Below the pieces are notes generated by a model. That model saw nothing but the letters and a program-made list of their open reading frames with translations, did no database searches and was not told the DNA's origin. A DNA stretch of 64,000 nt from Anaspis maculata (taxonomy: Eukaryota > Arthropoda > Insecta > Coleoptera > Scraptiidae), in the NCBI GenBank assembly GCA_949128115.1, contig OX421961.1, forward strand, positions 103,462,363 to 103,526,362, written 5' to 3'. Below are positions 34,180-45,341 of this stretch, one piece after another. Positions within the stretch are counted from its first letter, which is position 1. The number at the start of each line of letters is the position of its first letter. The translations under genes and the position numbers were made by a program.

Positions 34180-34293
34180 ATGTTTCGTACGGTTGCAATT
34201 ATCAAATCGGCAATGGCAAGTCATCGGGATATGAAAGCAGCCTGAAATGTCCATGGAATTCGCCTATTTGACAGTTGCAACCGTACGAAACAT
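34180..34293. mobile_element. Short MITE
   Basis: ATGTTTCGTACGGTTGCAA at the left is exactly complementary to TTGCAACCGTACGAAACAT at the right: 19-bp inverted ends on a 114-bp element. Confidence 0.75.
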
Positions 34294-34880
34294 TTCGCGA
34301 TTAACTGTACAAAGCTTCTGCTTGTACCTACCTACCTTTATTATTTGGGTACTTATCTAGATACCTACTAATCGAACACTTTCTTGGAAATTATTGAAAA
34401 ATTTCAAAAAGTACCAATTTTGGACAAATATGGACTTGATAAGATGAAAAATAAGGGTGGTATTTTTCTCCATAGCCATTGTGGATAATTGTTTATTGTT
34501 TTATTTTTATATTTAATGTAGGTGGTGTTAGAACTTATACCTTGTTTATTGTAATTGAAATTAAAAAAAAATGTCTCTATCTAACAACTAAGGTATATAG
34601 GTATGCATGTAGGTAAATATATGATGACCATTTGCATTTCTTGCAGTAGAAACATATCCCTACCTACCTATTATTATTATTATTATATTATTACTACTTA
34701 TAAGCATGGATCTCGTATCATATTCAAATATTAATAGCCTACTTATTATAATTTGGTGTTCAAATTCAATCGACAATCGCTGATGAATACGACACACTTT
34801 TGCCATCCCAACTTGGGCCACGTACAGTGTCGGTCATTTTATGGGTTGCCATATTCTAAGCATGGGACAACACCTCTCCG
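34294..34880. other. AT-rich intergenic DNA with short ACCTA and ATT runs
   Basis: ACCTACCTACC and TAGGTA motifs and an ATT run near 34671 are scattered here. I see no gene. The region leads into a promoter-like patch. Confidence 0.5.
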
Positions 34881-34881
34881 A

Positions 34882-34969
34882 CCAATAGAGAACCTGTTAT
34901 TAATAATTGTAACCATGACAACCGCACGTAGTGGGAGCACAAAAGGCGTACACGGGTAAAGCATGCGCA
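34882..34969 (+). promoter_or_regulatory. Promoter-like cluster: CCAAT, X-box, NRF1-like
   Basis: CCAAT at 34882-34886, GTAACCATGACAAC at 34909-34922, which fits the RFX X-box consensus GTHNYYATRRNAAC at every position, and GCATGCGCA at 34961-34969, an NRF1-type site. X-boxes with this consensus mark ciliary-gene promoters in nematodes and flies (established). No adjacent coding exon is recognisable, so the target gene is unknown and the direction is uncertain. Confidence 0.5.
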
Positions 34970-35070
34970 TTATTTTCAGAACTGCTGGAACCCTGTTTTG
35001 ATCCTGGGTGTTCGATCTTTTGTGGAATGGTTCGCAGCTCTGACGTCGGGCGTGTTAATATGGCTATTGC

Positions 35071-35084
35071 CCCAGAGGTGGCGC
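35071..35084 (+). promoter_or_regulatory. CTCF-like core AGGTGGCGC
   Basis: CCCAGAGGTGGCGC contains the full insect CTCF core AGGTGGCGC. It lies about 100 bp beyond the promoter-like cluster, next to a TGACGTC box at 35041. Confidence 0.4.
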
Positions 35085-35269
35085 TCGGAGGCCGATTTTC
35101 AACTGTATGAAGTTTATATCATTAGCCTTCTTGATTTTTTTTATTATCTATCCCTCTGCAACACTAACTTGCCTAGGTTTTAAGTTTTATTGCCATGTTT
35201 TCTGAGATGCGAGTTTCTGTTTTGATAATCTAATAATGTTATTTATTATCTTTTGTTTGGAGCACTAGG

Positions 35270-35381
35270 GCCCAGTTGCTCACGTCAAGTTTAACTTCAA
35301 ACTCGGTTTGGTAACTGTGGAAATTCCTAATTGTTACAACAATCAGCAGTTCGAAAATTAACTTGAAGTAAGCAACTGGGC
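35270..35381. mobile_element. Short MITE
   Basis: GCCCAGTTGCT...CAAGTT at the left is complementary to AACTTGAAGTAAGCAACTGGGC at the right. The element is 112 bp and non-coding. Confidence 0.75.
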
Positions 35382-35384
35382 TTA

Positions 35385-36052
35385 GGTTGTGCTTGCTAAA
35401 AATAGTACCTATATACCTACTTAGGTATGGCGGGTACCAATATACCTACTTATACTTAGCTTAGGTACTAGATTTATGTCAGATGAGCCAGAGATCAAAT
35501 TCTTCCACTTAATTCGTAGAAAGAATTAATACGTTCTAGCCATACTTAGGTAGTAGGTTAGGTGCTTACTTATATTTTGCCGACGCTCGATTCTGGCTAG
35601 ACAGGACGTTTCACGTTCCATATATTTGCTTATTTATTTACCGCTTGGAGACTCATGAAATGCTGGCTAATGAATGAGATTAATTGCATTAATGGCACCG
35701 ATTTTTTGAGATTGAGGTAATGCTAAGTTTTTCGTATTAACCTACCATATAGAAATAATTGACGCGCAAAAATAAAATGATCATTAGTCACTTAGCTATA
35801 GGTAAGCCTGCCTTTAATAGGTAATTGGTGTAAATGGCCATGATAGTACAGGGTTGTCCAGTCTGTATGCCCACTTTTCGCGAGGCCAATACTGGCTTAT
35901 GAATTGAGGTAGAGATTAATCAAAAAGTAAAAGAAAGCTCATTCCGCGCCATTGTTTAGGTACCACATGATAATTTTTGGGGAAAATTATGTTTACCAAT
36001 GCACACTGCGACACAATTGAAGGGCCTCCGAAATGTCTTGTTTTTTAACTTA
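35385..36052. other. Intergenic DNA, no gene seen
   Basis: AT-rich with many TAGGTA/TACCTA words. No coding or RNA signal recognised. Confidence 0.5.
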
Positions 36053-37070
36053 TATATAGGGTCAAATGGCCTAAGAGTACGCACCCGCCCAAGAGTACGC
36101 AGACTTATTATTCACTAGTATGAGTTTAAAGAATCCAGATGGACATCTACTGTATACACTATCAACTACTCCAAACTCAGTGGCGCAGCTAGGGTTTTTT
36201 CTAGGCAGGTATCAACTCTCAAAAAGGCGCCATAGAATATTATGGTTGTGACCAATGTCACCTGACGTACATATTCCGGCTGGTCCCCTAGCTCTAGTGC
36301 TGCAGACAAAATATTTTAAAAGAATAAATAAAGAAATTTTCTTCTCAAAACAGCAGGAATGCGCGGCAATTTAAATTGAAGCGTTACTTTGTCCGCATTC
36401 GGTTAAATTGCTGATGAAAATTTCATTCACATTTAGATGAAAAGTTTGTTGAAAGGGCGTTTGCACTATTTGCACAAATCAGAAGTGTTTGAACTTTTTA
36501 CCTTTTAAATAACGTTTTTATGGGAGCAACACCTTTGACTGCTTTTTGAACCGGTCGTTTTTCTTCCGTTTCCAGCCGGAGAGCCTTTTCTTTTTAAGGA
36601 CGGCGTTGAATTGGTAAAATAAGCGTTGCGAAATCAATCCCTGTGGGTTTATTCCTTGACGGATTCTTACCATTTTGGCCTCTTTCGAAAGCTACAAGAA
36701 TGTACTTCGGTTTGATCCCATTGGCATTTTCAAAATCCAAAAATCAGAAAAATTATTTTTGGATTTTGGAAATGACTTCTTGACTTTTGTACTTCTTAAT
36801 AACCATCCTGTATGCGTACTCTTGGGTAAGGTACCGCGTACTCTTGAGACAAGGTAGTCCCAAGAGTGCGCATTTGCAACTATGAGAATTTTTCAATTTT
36901 TTTATTTGAACGTACCTACTTGTTTGTGTTTATCATTTTGAATTTGTCATTAACAAATATATTATTGTTTCACATAATACTATATTTTGAGTCCTCATCA
37001 TAAAAAAATTGCTGTTCAGCGCTAAAAATGTGTTAGGTACGTACTCTTAGGCCAACTTCCCCTACCCTGC
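36053..37070. mobile_element. Degenerate TIR element with AAGAGTACGCA words
   Basis: The left end GGCCTAAGAGTACGCA is mirrored at about 37041 (TACGTACTCTTAGGCC), outside which GGGTCAAATG and CCCCTACCC pair weakly. AAGAGTACGC-type words recur inside in both orientations (36090, 36815, 36841). A second terminus-like CAGTGGCGCAGCTAGGG at 36179 suggests a nested hAT fragment. No transposase remains. Confidence 0.5.
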
Positions 37071-38690
37071 AATAAACTTATTTGTTTGTAAGGGCTATTT
37101 TCGTCCTAGCTCATTCCGAATATGTTTTGGAAATTTGACCAGGCTTGATTTCATATGTCAATAAGTGTTCACTTATTTCTTGGACGTTTATTCTCGAAAA
37201 ATGGTGGCATTAATTGCCCGGCGAGATCACCCGACCTCACGCTGTCAGATTTCTATCTTTGGGAGTTTCTTGAAAGCGCAAGTTTATGCTGACAAACCCC
37301 GCACACTAATTTTTCGAACCTTGCACACTCGAAATTTCCACTTTAAAATGCAACGAAGCATTAGAGAACCTACAATGCGCACTTGACTAATAGGGACCTG
37401 CACGATTCTTTTTTATTGCCCCCAATGATGCTTTGGTAGCCAAATAGCACCACAGACTGAACGGTTTTTCGAAAATCTTGATATATTATTTTATTTTGTA
37501 AATTTAAAACACAAAAACTGTAAGGCATGCAACTTCCATGCACCGATGTGTGAGCTGCGGGATGACGTCATCGTGCCCCGGGCTGGGGCTACTTGATTCT
37601 ACACTAACAGATTGCGACTACGAATTTTAAATGTTTGACATATCTCACTGTCACCGTCTCAGACGTCTCTGGGACAGACGCTCAATATGCGATATTCAGC
37701 GGCACGACTTGCGCTGTAGGTTCGCAAAGCCAGGGGATGGAACTCATGCGTCTGCGCGAGCTAGGAAAAGTCAAAACCTGCAGATTTTCAGCTATCGATT
37801 TAGAGAGCAACAGCTTGGGGATGGCCCTGATACGTGAGCAAGGGCGACGGCGCTGTTTGTGGCTCCAAAACTGAAATAGGTCTGCAAAATATAATGAAGG
37901 TTTGAATTTTCGCGGGGTTTCAGGGCGCAGGGCTGCAACCTCGCAAAGGAAAAAAAACTTGCAAACAGAAAATAGAACTCTTGGGTTGACGTCATCGTGG
38001 TCATACAAGGTCATTGTAGAAGCTACCGCGTTTTCGGCGCGAAAAAAAATCAAACTTTGATCTTCATCATTTGAAGAATGGACCAATTTTTTTGAAATTT
38101 TTAATGCAGCTACCCACTAGTCACCCATCCAGGTTCTGGCTTCTGCCGGCGAGCCTTGAGTTTCGTTAGTACCTATCCGGAGACGTATACGAGTAGTTTT
38201 TCGAAGCGCCCGTTCAGGTGCTGTCATTCAAAAATTGTTGTGTAAAAACCTGTACCGACAAGAAATGATCCTAATCATCTTGAAAGCCCCAATATGAAAT
38301 ATAGGTCATTTTCTGTAGAGTTTTTTTTTATACGATCACAGTACTCCCCATGTTGTGGTCCTCAACACCATAGGAATGTGGTAGTTTATTGCTCTATGTA
38401 TTGTCAAGAGCACGGAATTTTGGAAATCAATTTTTTTTGTAATTCCAAAAAAAGGAACAGCCATCAACGATTTCTCACGTATTCATCAATCCATCATGAA
38501 GCCAGCAACCATCAAGCCTTCTATTGTATGAGGTCATAATTAATTGCACAATGAGAAACAAGATCTTGTCCCTTTTACAGAAACCTACACCAAGAATGCA
38601 AATGATGTCTGTCACATGAAATCGTAACATATCTGGAGCTTTGACCTAATATGAGTATAGGAACATAAAATTTATTAATTACTTTTAATT
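37071..38690. other. Intergenic DNA, no gene supported
   Basis: A slightly GC-richer stretch at 37.55-38.05 kb has several overlapping short frames on both strands but no motif or splice signal I trust. GACGTCATCGTG occurs twice (37564 and 37988), hinting at an old duplication. Confidence 0.4.
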
Positions 38691-38691
38691 T

Positions 38692-39245
38692 GCCAGTACA
38701 GGAATGTATGGATAATCCGAGCCCTCTATAATCCGAACTACTCTATAATCCGAACACTCCAATTCTGTAAAATGATATCTATAATCCGAACCCCTGTATC
38801 CTGTAATCCGAACTGTTACTTTTTTTTCTTTGTGCTGCCTTTCGAAAGAATACCAAACATTTTATGCGAGCTTGTAAGTCTTAGCTTTCATTGTAAACTA
38901 TATTTGAACCATGTCTTCAACACGGAAGCATGTCACCTTGATCTTCAACAAAAAGCTGATATTTTGCGTCAATTGGTGTCTGGATGTTCATACGCTACCC
39001 TGGCAGTACGCTTCAATTAAATAATATGAAATAATTTAAAATAAACCTTTCATGGATAATTTGCATATTTTTTAATGCATATTCGCAGAATTTTGATGGT
39101 TGAGCAAGGTATCTATAAACTGAACACGTCCAGATTATAGATATAATCGAGGATATAATTTAGTGTGAATTATATAATTCGAACGTTTTGGTAATCCGAA
39201 CGGGGTCTGCAAACTTTCTGTTCGGATTATCCAGACAATACTGTA
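38692..39245 (+). mobile_element. pogo/Tigger remnant, internally deleted
   Basis: The left end has CAGTACAGG...GGATAATCCGA and the right end, reversed, has CAGTATTGTCTGGATAATCC. ATAATCCGAAC repeats inside both ends, as in Tigger-type elements. The frame ending near 39018 encodes LDLQQKADILRQLVSGCSYA, a pogo/CENP-B-type helix-turn-helix start. The catalytic DDE region is absent. It is dead but recognisable. Confidence 0.75.
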
Positions 39246-39539
39246 TGCTTCGGAAACGTGCTCAAAATAGATACACATGACATTTGGGAATATTTTCCTT
39301 ATCCAAATCTGTCATTCAACAAGCGCCCTATTGCTGTATGACAAAAAACATGTAGGATTGCATGATGCATGGTTATTCTCAGAACGATTTGCTACGGGCG
39401 CGTTGTTTCAAATTTGAAAGCTCACAATCTTTTGACAGATGGAGAAGCATGTCTATTGTAACGAGCAGGGATTACGCGTGACGAGGTTTTTTAGGCTTCC
39501 AAATGATAGGCTCTTAGACTGAATTCCGTGGAAGATAGC

Positions 39540-39763
39540 TCCTGTCACAGAGTAGGGCTCCTGTTACTTTTTGACAGTCACAATTTCGATCGACAGATGA
39601 CAGCCAAAAACTAATGGTCGCATCCCATTGGCTGATAGATTGGCATATCCAATTGGCCTGTTGATTTGATTGAGTTGAAATCTACTCAATCAAATCAACA
39701 GCTTTTCAGTTACCGTGAATTATTGCGAACAGACTCCAGACCAGATAGACACACGAACAAACA
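39540..39763 (+). promoter_or_regulatory. CCAAT-rich promoter-like stretch
   Basis: Inverted CCAAT boxes (ATTGG at 39627-39631 and around 39640) and CCAATTGG at 39649-39656 lie about 110-140 bp before an ATG in good context. There is also a short hairpin at 39661-39703 (TTGATTTGATTGAG...CTCAATCAAATCAA). Confidence 0.35.
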
Positions 39764-40024
39764 ATGGCCTTGCTCATCTTGAGGGACCTAGTAACTGATA
39801 TAGAGAGCTGCACAAAACTGACCAGAGCTGTAGGACCAGAACAGCTATTATCTGACTCGAAAGAAGAACTTCTAGTTCAAAAAGTTCTTAGTCACCTAGT
39901 CCAACATACTTCTTGTACTTATATGATTCTGATAAAGGATTTTGAATCTCGTCTTCTTTTGACCTTATATGTATACACTTACACATGCCGAAGATTTAAA
40001 TGGTGCGATAAACAGAGTCACTGA
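39764..40024 (+). CDS. Candidate first exon of unknown gene
   Basis: ATG in ACAATGG context opens 86 codons beginning MALLILRDLVTDIES. The first 50 residues look like an amphipathic helical protein; the later part (YVYTYTCRR) looks like read-through of intron. I recognise no family. The CCAAT-rich upstream patch supports a promoter. It may be the first exon of a host gene or a chance frame. Confidence 0.25.
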   Translation: MALLILRDLVTDIESCTKLTRAVGPEQLLSDSKEELLVQKVLSHLVQHTSCTYMILIKDFESRLLLTLYVYTYTCRRFKWCDKQSH

Positions 40025-40389
40025 AGCTCAAGAAACTTGGCCTAGGGTCTTGAGCTGCATTCATGTTCGTTATGCTATGCTTTATTGTTTTCGGTGCTAG
40101 TTATTACTACAACTACATAAAATACTATTTTCCCATGAACTGACAACACTGACAATGAGGATAAACCATAATAGCAGAACTTCCTGGTCGAGTTTTTTTT
40201 TATGACGAAGATGGAATATTATGGGAAGGAGTTTTACAGAATGCTTCTAACAGTAGCCAGTAACAGTAGTTGCTGAAATCTATTTGGCTGGATATATTAT
40301 AATGTTATTTATACGCCTTATTCTATAAAGACCAAGGCTGAACTCATTAGGTCAAAAAATGCACGTTTTTGTACTAATGACGTGCGCAT

Positions 40390-40647
40390 ATCGTCCCTTG
40401 CCAGGCAAAGCAACGTAAGCGCCATTTTGGCAAAAATGAGTTTTTGACCTTGATGGAAAGGTCTCACTGCCGTGTCGAATAAGTGAATCATCACAAGTAC
40501 TAAAATATACTCAAATACTCATTGCATAGCATGAAACATGCAAAATTGATATTCTTTCGTGAGCAATTTGCAATCAACATGATTTCTTGTCTCTCCTGCA
40601 AAGTTGCTAGAATGTCGCTTACGTTGCTTTGCCTGGCAAGGGACGAT
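40390..40647. repeat. Inverted repeat with exact 32-bp arms
   Basis: 40390-40421 and 40616-40647 are exact reverse complements, containing CCTTGCCAGGCAAAGCAACG. The 194-bp spacer is unassigned. It may be a young MITE or a remnant fold-back. Confidence 0.85.
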
Positions 40648-40719
40648 ATATGCAATGGTAATTTTCATCACCGTGGTGCGGTGCAACAGGTAGTTCCAAA
40701 ATGCAGTGACGGTTCATAA

Positions 40720-41089
40720 AAATGAACTATTTATAATAGAGTATTATACTTTTATGAAAAAGTTGGTCAAACTTTTTTAATGAATAGTCCATGAAAAACG
40801 AAGGGACCCGTATTTTTTTATTTCCCTGAAATATCTCCTGGTAGCTTGTAAATTGAATAATGAACCATGACTTGTCAAAACGCGGCTGAATTTGGCCCCC
40901 CTCTGGCCTATCCCCACTACTGTGTGACGTAGGTATGGGGCGATTGCAGGATGAGAATACTTATGAGTGAGACAGCGCCAAAAAGTCATGTCGGAAGTTG
41001 GCAATCTGAGCCTGGCTTGAAATGTTGACAGTGCTGTCTGGTGCTGACAGAAGTGTGATCAGTGGTGACAGGAGAACCAAACTTGAAAA
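40720..41089. other. Intergenic, CRE-like box before short ORF
   Basis: TGTGACGTAGG lies near 40922, and the region to 41080 is richer in GC than its surroundings. This could be a promoter for the short frame at 41090. No other content recognised. Confidence 0.3.
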
Positions 41090-41227
41090 ATGTCTCGGCG
41101 TGTGAAAGTGTGTTTTGTGCCATTGCGCGACAATCGTTTAGACAATGTACCAAATAAACTATTTGGTATGGTCAATTCGAACCAACCGGCAAAACCGAGC
41201 GTCTGGTTTAGCGTGGGCAGAAAGTGA
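41090..41227 (+). CDS. Candidate 45-codon exon
   Basis: ATG in AAAAATGTC context opens MSRRVKVCFVPLRDNRLDNV and runs to a TGA at 41225-41227. GCAGAAAGTGATCG at the end could also be a splice donor, so it may be a first exon. It precedes fold-back 5. No known family. Confidence 0.2.
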   Translation: MSRRVKVCFVPLRDNRLDNVPNKLFGMVNSNQPAKPSVWFSVGRK

Positions 41228-41409
41228 TCGTCGATTTTCCTATGATAGGACTCTTTGTATGAGAAGAGCACTTCGAGGTGAAGTATTTACAAAATAATAA
41301 TACAACGTGCCCATACATAGTTATTATACTTACAGTTTGAAACAGATGCATTGGATTGGATGGATTTTAAAACAATGGGAAAATCTATTTCATTGAAGAC
41401 AGACGTTGT

Positions 41410-43613
41410 AGTCCGGATGCTAGTTGCATAAAATGGAATGAACCTTGCATTTTTTGATGAGAAGATGCCACTCGGTGAAAATGTTCTTTGCATCATACTC
41501 TTCCGATCCAGAAAGGTAGCCATCAGCGCCATCCATGCCGGCAGCGTATACAGGGTGAAACAGAAAAAAAAAGTTGAAAAATTATATTTGAATAACCGAA
41601 GCATGTGGAGACGTCCAATTTACCACATACATCAACTGTTTTATGCTCATGAAGTCACAGTAAACCGTTCTTGATTACCTTGAACCATCTTTGAAATATA
41701 GGGGAAAAACAGAAAAAAAAACAAAAACACTCTTTTTCCATAAATAAGTGATTCTTAGAGATATTGACATAATACTTGGTATTTCTACTAAAAGTAATGT
41801 GAGAAATGATATGAGTTGGGTAGCCAATTCCTAAGCCAACTATTTCCAGAAATACGATTGTCAACTTTTTTTTCCTCTTGAACACCATCTTGAATCTGCC
41901 CTGTGAGGCATCGTTGAAAAAGTGATCGGCTATTATAATAATGGTAGCATGGAATCATTGCATCGCAAAAACAACCTCCTCATCATAATTTAGTGACCTC
42001 TTCGGCGGGAAAGAATTGCCATTCACGTATTTTCTGGCTCTTCAAAGCTTTAGTGCCCATGGCATTTGCAACATCTGGAATGATGAAATATGTTACGCAT
42101 TATGAACCGTGATGTACTTTGAGGTAGCCCACCAAGTTTTGCAATCATCAATTGAAAGGTTTTTTCTCAAAAGCTGTTTGAACAAAAATTTGTTCAATTT
42201 TTTTATGGAAAATTCAAAATATTGTATCTTCCACCCTTATTTGATCCCTCGTTGAGGAAAGCCTGAAACCGAAAGTGGCCAAAATTTCCATGCTAATGGT
42301 TCACTGAGAACTGCTCTTCAATGTGTAGTTGTCAAAATCTGCATAGTTGCGTTCAGATTCTAGACAGAGAGCGACAAAGAAGTTCATGCAGTGGAAAAAG
42401 ACACAGCTTTCAATGCAACGGAAAAATCCTGGAAATGTCCCTTTCAGATAGGCCTCCCGCAATACACAGGTTCTGTAAGATTCTCAAGCGTGGGTAAAAG
42501 GCTTGAAACATTACTAACTTAAGGCTCTAACAGTGTACCAAATTGCACATTCATGTTATGGAAAGCAAGGTCTCCAGGCTGCTTTCAGTCTAGCTCTGGA
42601 CTAGTTTTTTCTCGACTGTAATTTATGTCTTTTTTTACTGCATGAACTTCTTTGTCGCTCTTTGTCTGAAATCTGAACGCCACTATGCAATTTTTGACAA
42701 CTAAACATTGAAGAGCACTTCCCACTGAACCATTATCATGAAAAATTCGGAGACTTTCGGTTTCAGGCTATCCTCAGTGAGGGATCAAGTGAGGGTGAGA
42801 AACCCAATATTTTGTATTTTTCATAAAAAAAACGACACAAATTTTGTTCAAGCAGCTTTTAAGAACAAACCTCTCAATTGATGACGGTGAAACTTGGTAG
42901 GCTACCTCAAAGTACATCAAGGTTCATAATGCGTAATATATTTTACCATTGCAGGTGTTGCAAATGCCATCATGAGCACTAAAGCTTTGAAGAGCCAAAA
43001 AATACGTGAATGACAATTCTTTTTCGCCGAAGAGGTCACTAAATTATGATGAGGTGGTTGTTTTTGCGATGCAATGATTCCATGTTACCATTATTATAAT
43101 AACCAATCACTTTTTCAACGATGCCTCACAGGGCAGATTCAAGATGGTGCTCAAGAGGAAAAAAAAGTTGACAATCGTATTTCTGGAAATAGTTGGCTTA
43201 GAAATTGGCTACCCAGCTCATATTATTTCTAACATTACTGTTTGTAGAAATACCATGTATTGTAACAATATCTCGAAGAATCACTTATTTATGGAAAAAA
43301 GAGTCGTTTGGTTTTTTTCTCTGGTTTTCCCCTACATTTCAAAGACGGTTCAAGGTAATCAAGAACAGTTTGTTGCGACTTCATAAGCATAAAATAGTTG
43401 ATGTATGTGGTGAGTGACACGTCTCCACATGTTTCGGTTAATTAAATATATTTTTTCAACTTTTTTTTTCTGTATCACCCTGTATACGCCGCCGGCATGG
43501 ATGGCGCTGATGGCTACCTTTCTGGATCGGAAGAGTACGATGCAAAGAACATTTCCACCAAGTGACAAATTCTCATCAAAAAATGCAAGGTACTTTCAAC
43601 TAGCATCCGGACT
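41410..43613. repeat. 2.2-kb fold-back block 5
   Basis: AGTCCGGATGCTAGT at the left faces ACTAGCATCCGGACT at the right. Arms of about 1 kb (to about 42405 and from about 42630) are similar by eye at roughly 85%, with a loop near 42.4-42.63 kb. Inside each arm is TACAGGGTGA, a Tc1/mariner-type end facing inward (41549 and about 43484). Mirrored frames (41438-41674 and 43359-43568; 41655-41888 and 43144-43386) explain the apparent coding and are not called as genes. Confidence 0.85.
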
Positions 43614-43629
43614 ATTGTGCCATATAAAG

Positions 43630-44165
43630 ATGTCTAGCTCTGAGCAAGAGGCCGCCAAGAGCAAAATCACAGTTGACGTCGCCGCTAGGGAAAGGAAGCT
43701 GGAAACCCAGAGTCGTGTTTCCGACCTTTGAACCGTTCATGTCACAAGGAATAAGAAGTGAAGATATCTTTGAAAATCCCATCCCGCTATATGACATCTC
43801 CACCTAGACCAGCAGCATCAACCGTAACTCCTATACATTTACTGTCAGGAAAATTTGTAGTCTCAAAAATGTCTGCCAACAAGTGTATCCAGTTCAGCTT
43901 TGAAGCAAAAGTCAAAAGTATTGGTTTTAATGTTGGTGGGCCTATGCAATCTATCCCAAGAACCTCTGCAAGAACTCACATGCGCGCACAAAACAAGAAG
44001 CTGCTGAGTATGTTGGTTCACACAGTTTCTGATGACGGTTCACTCAGTTTAGGTCAAAAGAGTGCATCGGACTATCTACCATCTGCAAGCTCTTCATCGT
44101 CGTCACTGCTCTTGAGCTCAGAGAGGCCTCCGAAAGCAGAAACCAGTAGAGAAAGAAGCTCCTAA
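43630..44165 (+). CDS. Candidate terminal coding region of unknown gene
   Basis: An ATG at 43630 opens 33 codons (MSSSEQEAAKSKITVDVAAR...), ending at 43731. A second frame is open from 43758 to a TAA at 44163-44165, with SIGFNVGGPM, then a serine-rich tail. A poly-A signal AATAAA lies at 44356-44361. GC content is higher than in the flanks. The serine-rich end plus poly-A signal suggests a real 3' end, perhaps with a frameshift or intron between the two frames. Family unknown. Confidence 0.35.
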
Positions 44166-44355
44166 ACTTTTGAATATCAATAAGTGACCAATGTATTACC
44201 TGGGATTACCTTCAGTTGTGGATTCTGGTGAGACCACCAAGTGCGTCATATTCAGAACAACTTGGCAAAGAAGTTAGACGGAAAAACAGATTGTTATATT
44301 TCTTGGATTACATTATTATAATTGTCGGTGGACTCAATATTGTACATTACCCGTT

Positions 44356-44361
44356 AATAAA
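44356..44361 (+). terminator. Poly-A signal AATAAA
   Basis: 190 bp after the serine-rich candidate frame and followed by T-rich sequence, as expected for cleavage and polyadenylation. Confidence 0.35.
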
Positions 44362-44735
44362 ATTGAAATGAATGTTAAATTTGCTTTTCATACTTTTTAT
44401 TCAAAAGTTGAGGAAAGGGTAAAAACAATTACCCTTTATCAACAAATATCACACACGTATCACGTTGTGCAGGGATAGTGGGTACGGTATGTACTCATGT
44501 ATGGACGAGAAAAGTCTTTCTTCCTCCAGCTCTTTCTGATTTTGAAGACTTCCGCTAGTAGGGGTTGTGGCTGGCTATACACTTCTATGGTGCAACCAAA
44601 ATAGAAAGACTGTTGGATGCTACCATCCACCTGTAATTATTATTATTACTAGTATCAGGTACAGCTTCATTTCTTGATTTATCGTACCTTATATTCTTTT
44701 TGGTACTCCTAATTCTCTTAGTGCCATAGTCATGT

Positions 44736-45072
44736 CTACGTTAGTAGAAAAGTACTTGGAGCTGCTACACAGTCTGTGCATGTTAACGAGATAATTTTTT
44801 CTTGATCCTCATTCATGTCAAAACAAAGATAGTAATCTTTCTTGGTCTCTTTTCGCTTGAACCATTCAAATGGCTTCGTCCCGTAGTGTTCTTGCCAAGC
44901 CCTGCAATGGAAGAAATACACCTTCTTATTTAATGAAAAGTGATTACATGTAAGTACCTGCTTGACACAGATTGTACTGGAGTGATTTTTAGTAAGTTTA
45001 TGGGGGTACTTGCCTCGTGAGTTTGACTTCTTTCATTTTGGCACTCATGCAGTCAGGATTACTGGCACTCAT
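44736..45072 (-). CDS. Candidate two-exon small protein gene
   Basis: Exon 1 runs 45072-45014 and exon 2 runs 44901-44736. The donor would be GC-AG type (ACGAG|GCAAGT) and the acceptor TTCCATTGCAG. Joined in phase they give 74 codons plus stop, with AWQEHYGTKPFEWFKRKETK at the junction and FDMNEDQEKI later. An in-frame 24-bp tandem duplication doubles the start (ATG at 45072 or 45048). Upstream at 45.25-45.34 kb lie NRF1-like, CCAAT and CRE boxes. The charged, non-repetitive composition looks like a real host protein, but I do not recognise the family, and exon 1 is short. Confidence 0.4.
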
Positions 45073-45254
45073 GCAGTTAGGATTATTAGCAAACTATTGT
45101 GCTGTCATTTTACCATCTACTTGAAGAAGATTATCTGAAGAAGCTTGCGAAAAACCATAATCATCTTGATGCTCCGAAGTTTCACAGGAAAAGTTTACAT
45201 GTGCCAGTGTCACAAATTTGAAAAGTCAGATCTCGCCTCCTATTTTATTCGCGT

Positions 45255-45341
45255 GCATGCGCAAGGGAAAGTCGTAGTTCTGTGATATATCCATACTTCA
45301 GTATCATGACCAATAGCACATCTTGCCACAGGACTACGTCA
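45255..45341 (-). promoter_or_regulatory. Promoter-like cluster: NRF1-like, CCAAT, CRE
   Basis: GCATGCGCA at 45255-45263, CCAAT at 45310-45314 and TACGTCA at 45335-45341. It lies 180 bp upstream of the candidate minus-strand gene at 45072. The same CCAAT plus GCATGCGCA pairing occurs at 34.9 kb. Confidence 0.4.

Noticed and set aside
41438..43731. Related frames at 41438-41674, 41655-41888, 43144-43386 and 43359-43568
   Set aside because: Mirror copies from fold-back 5 arms; many substitutions are not codon-like.
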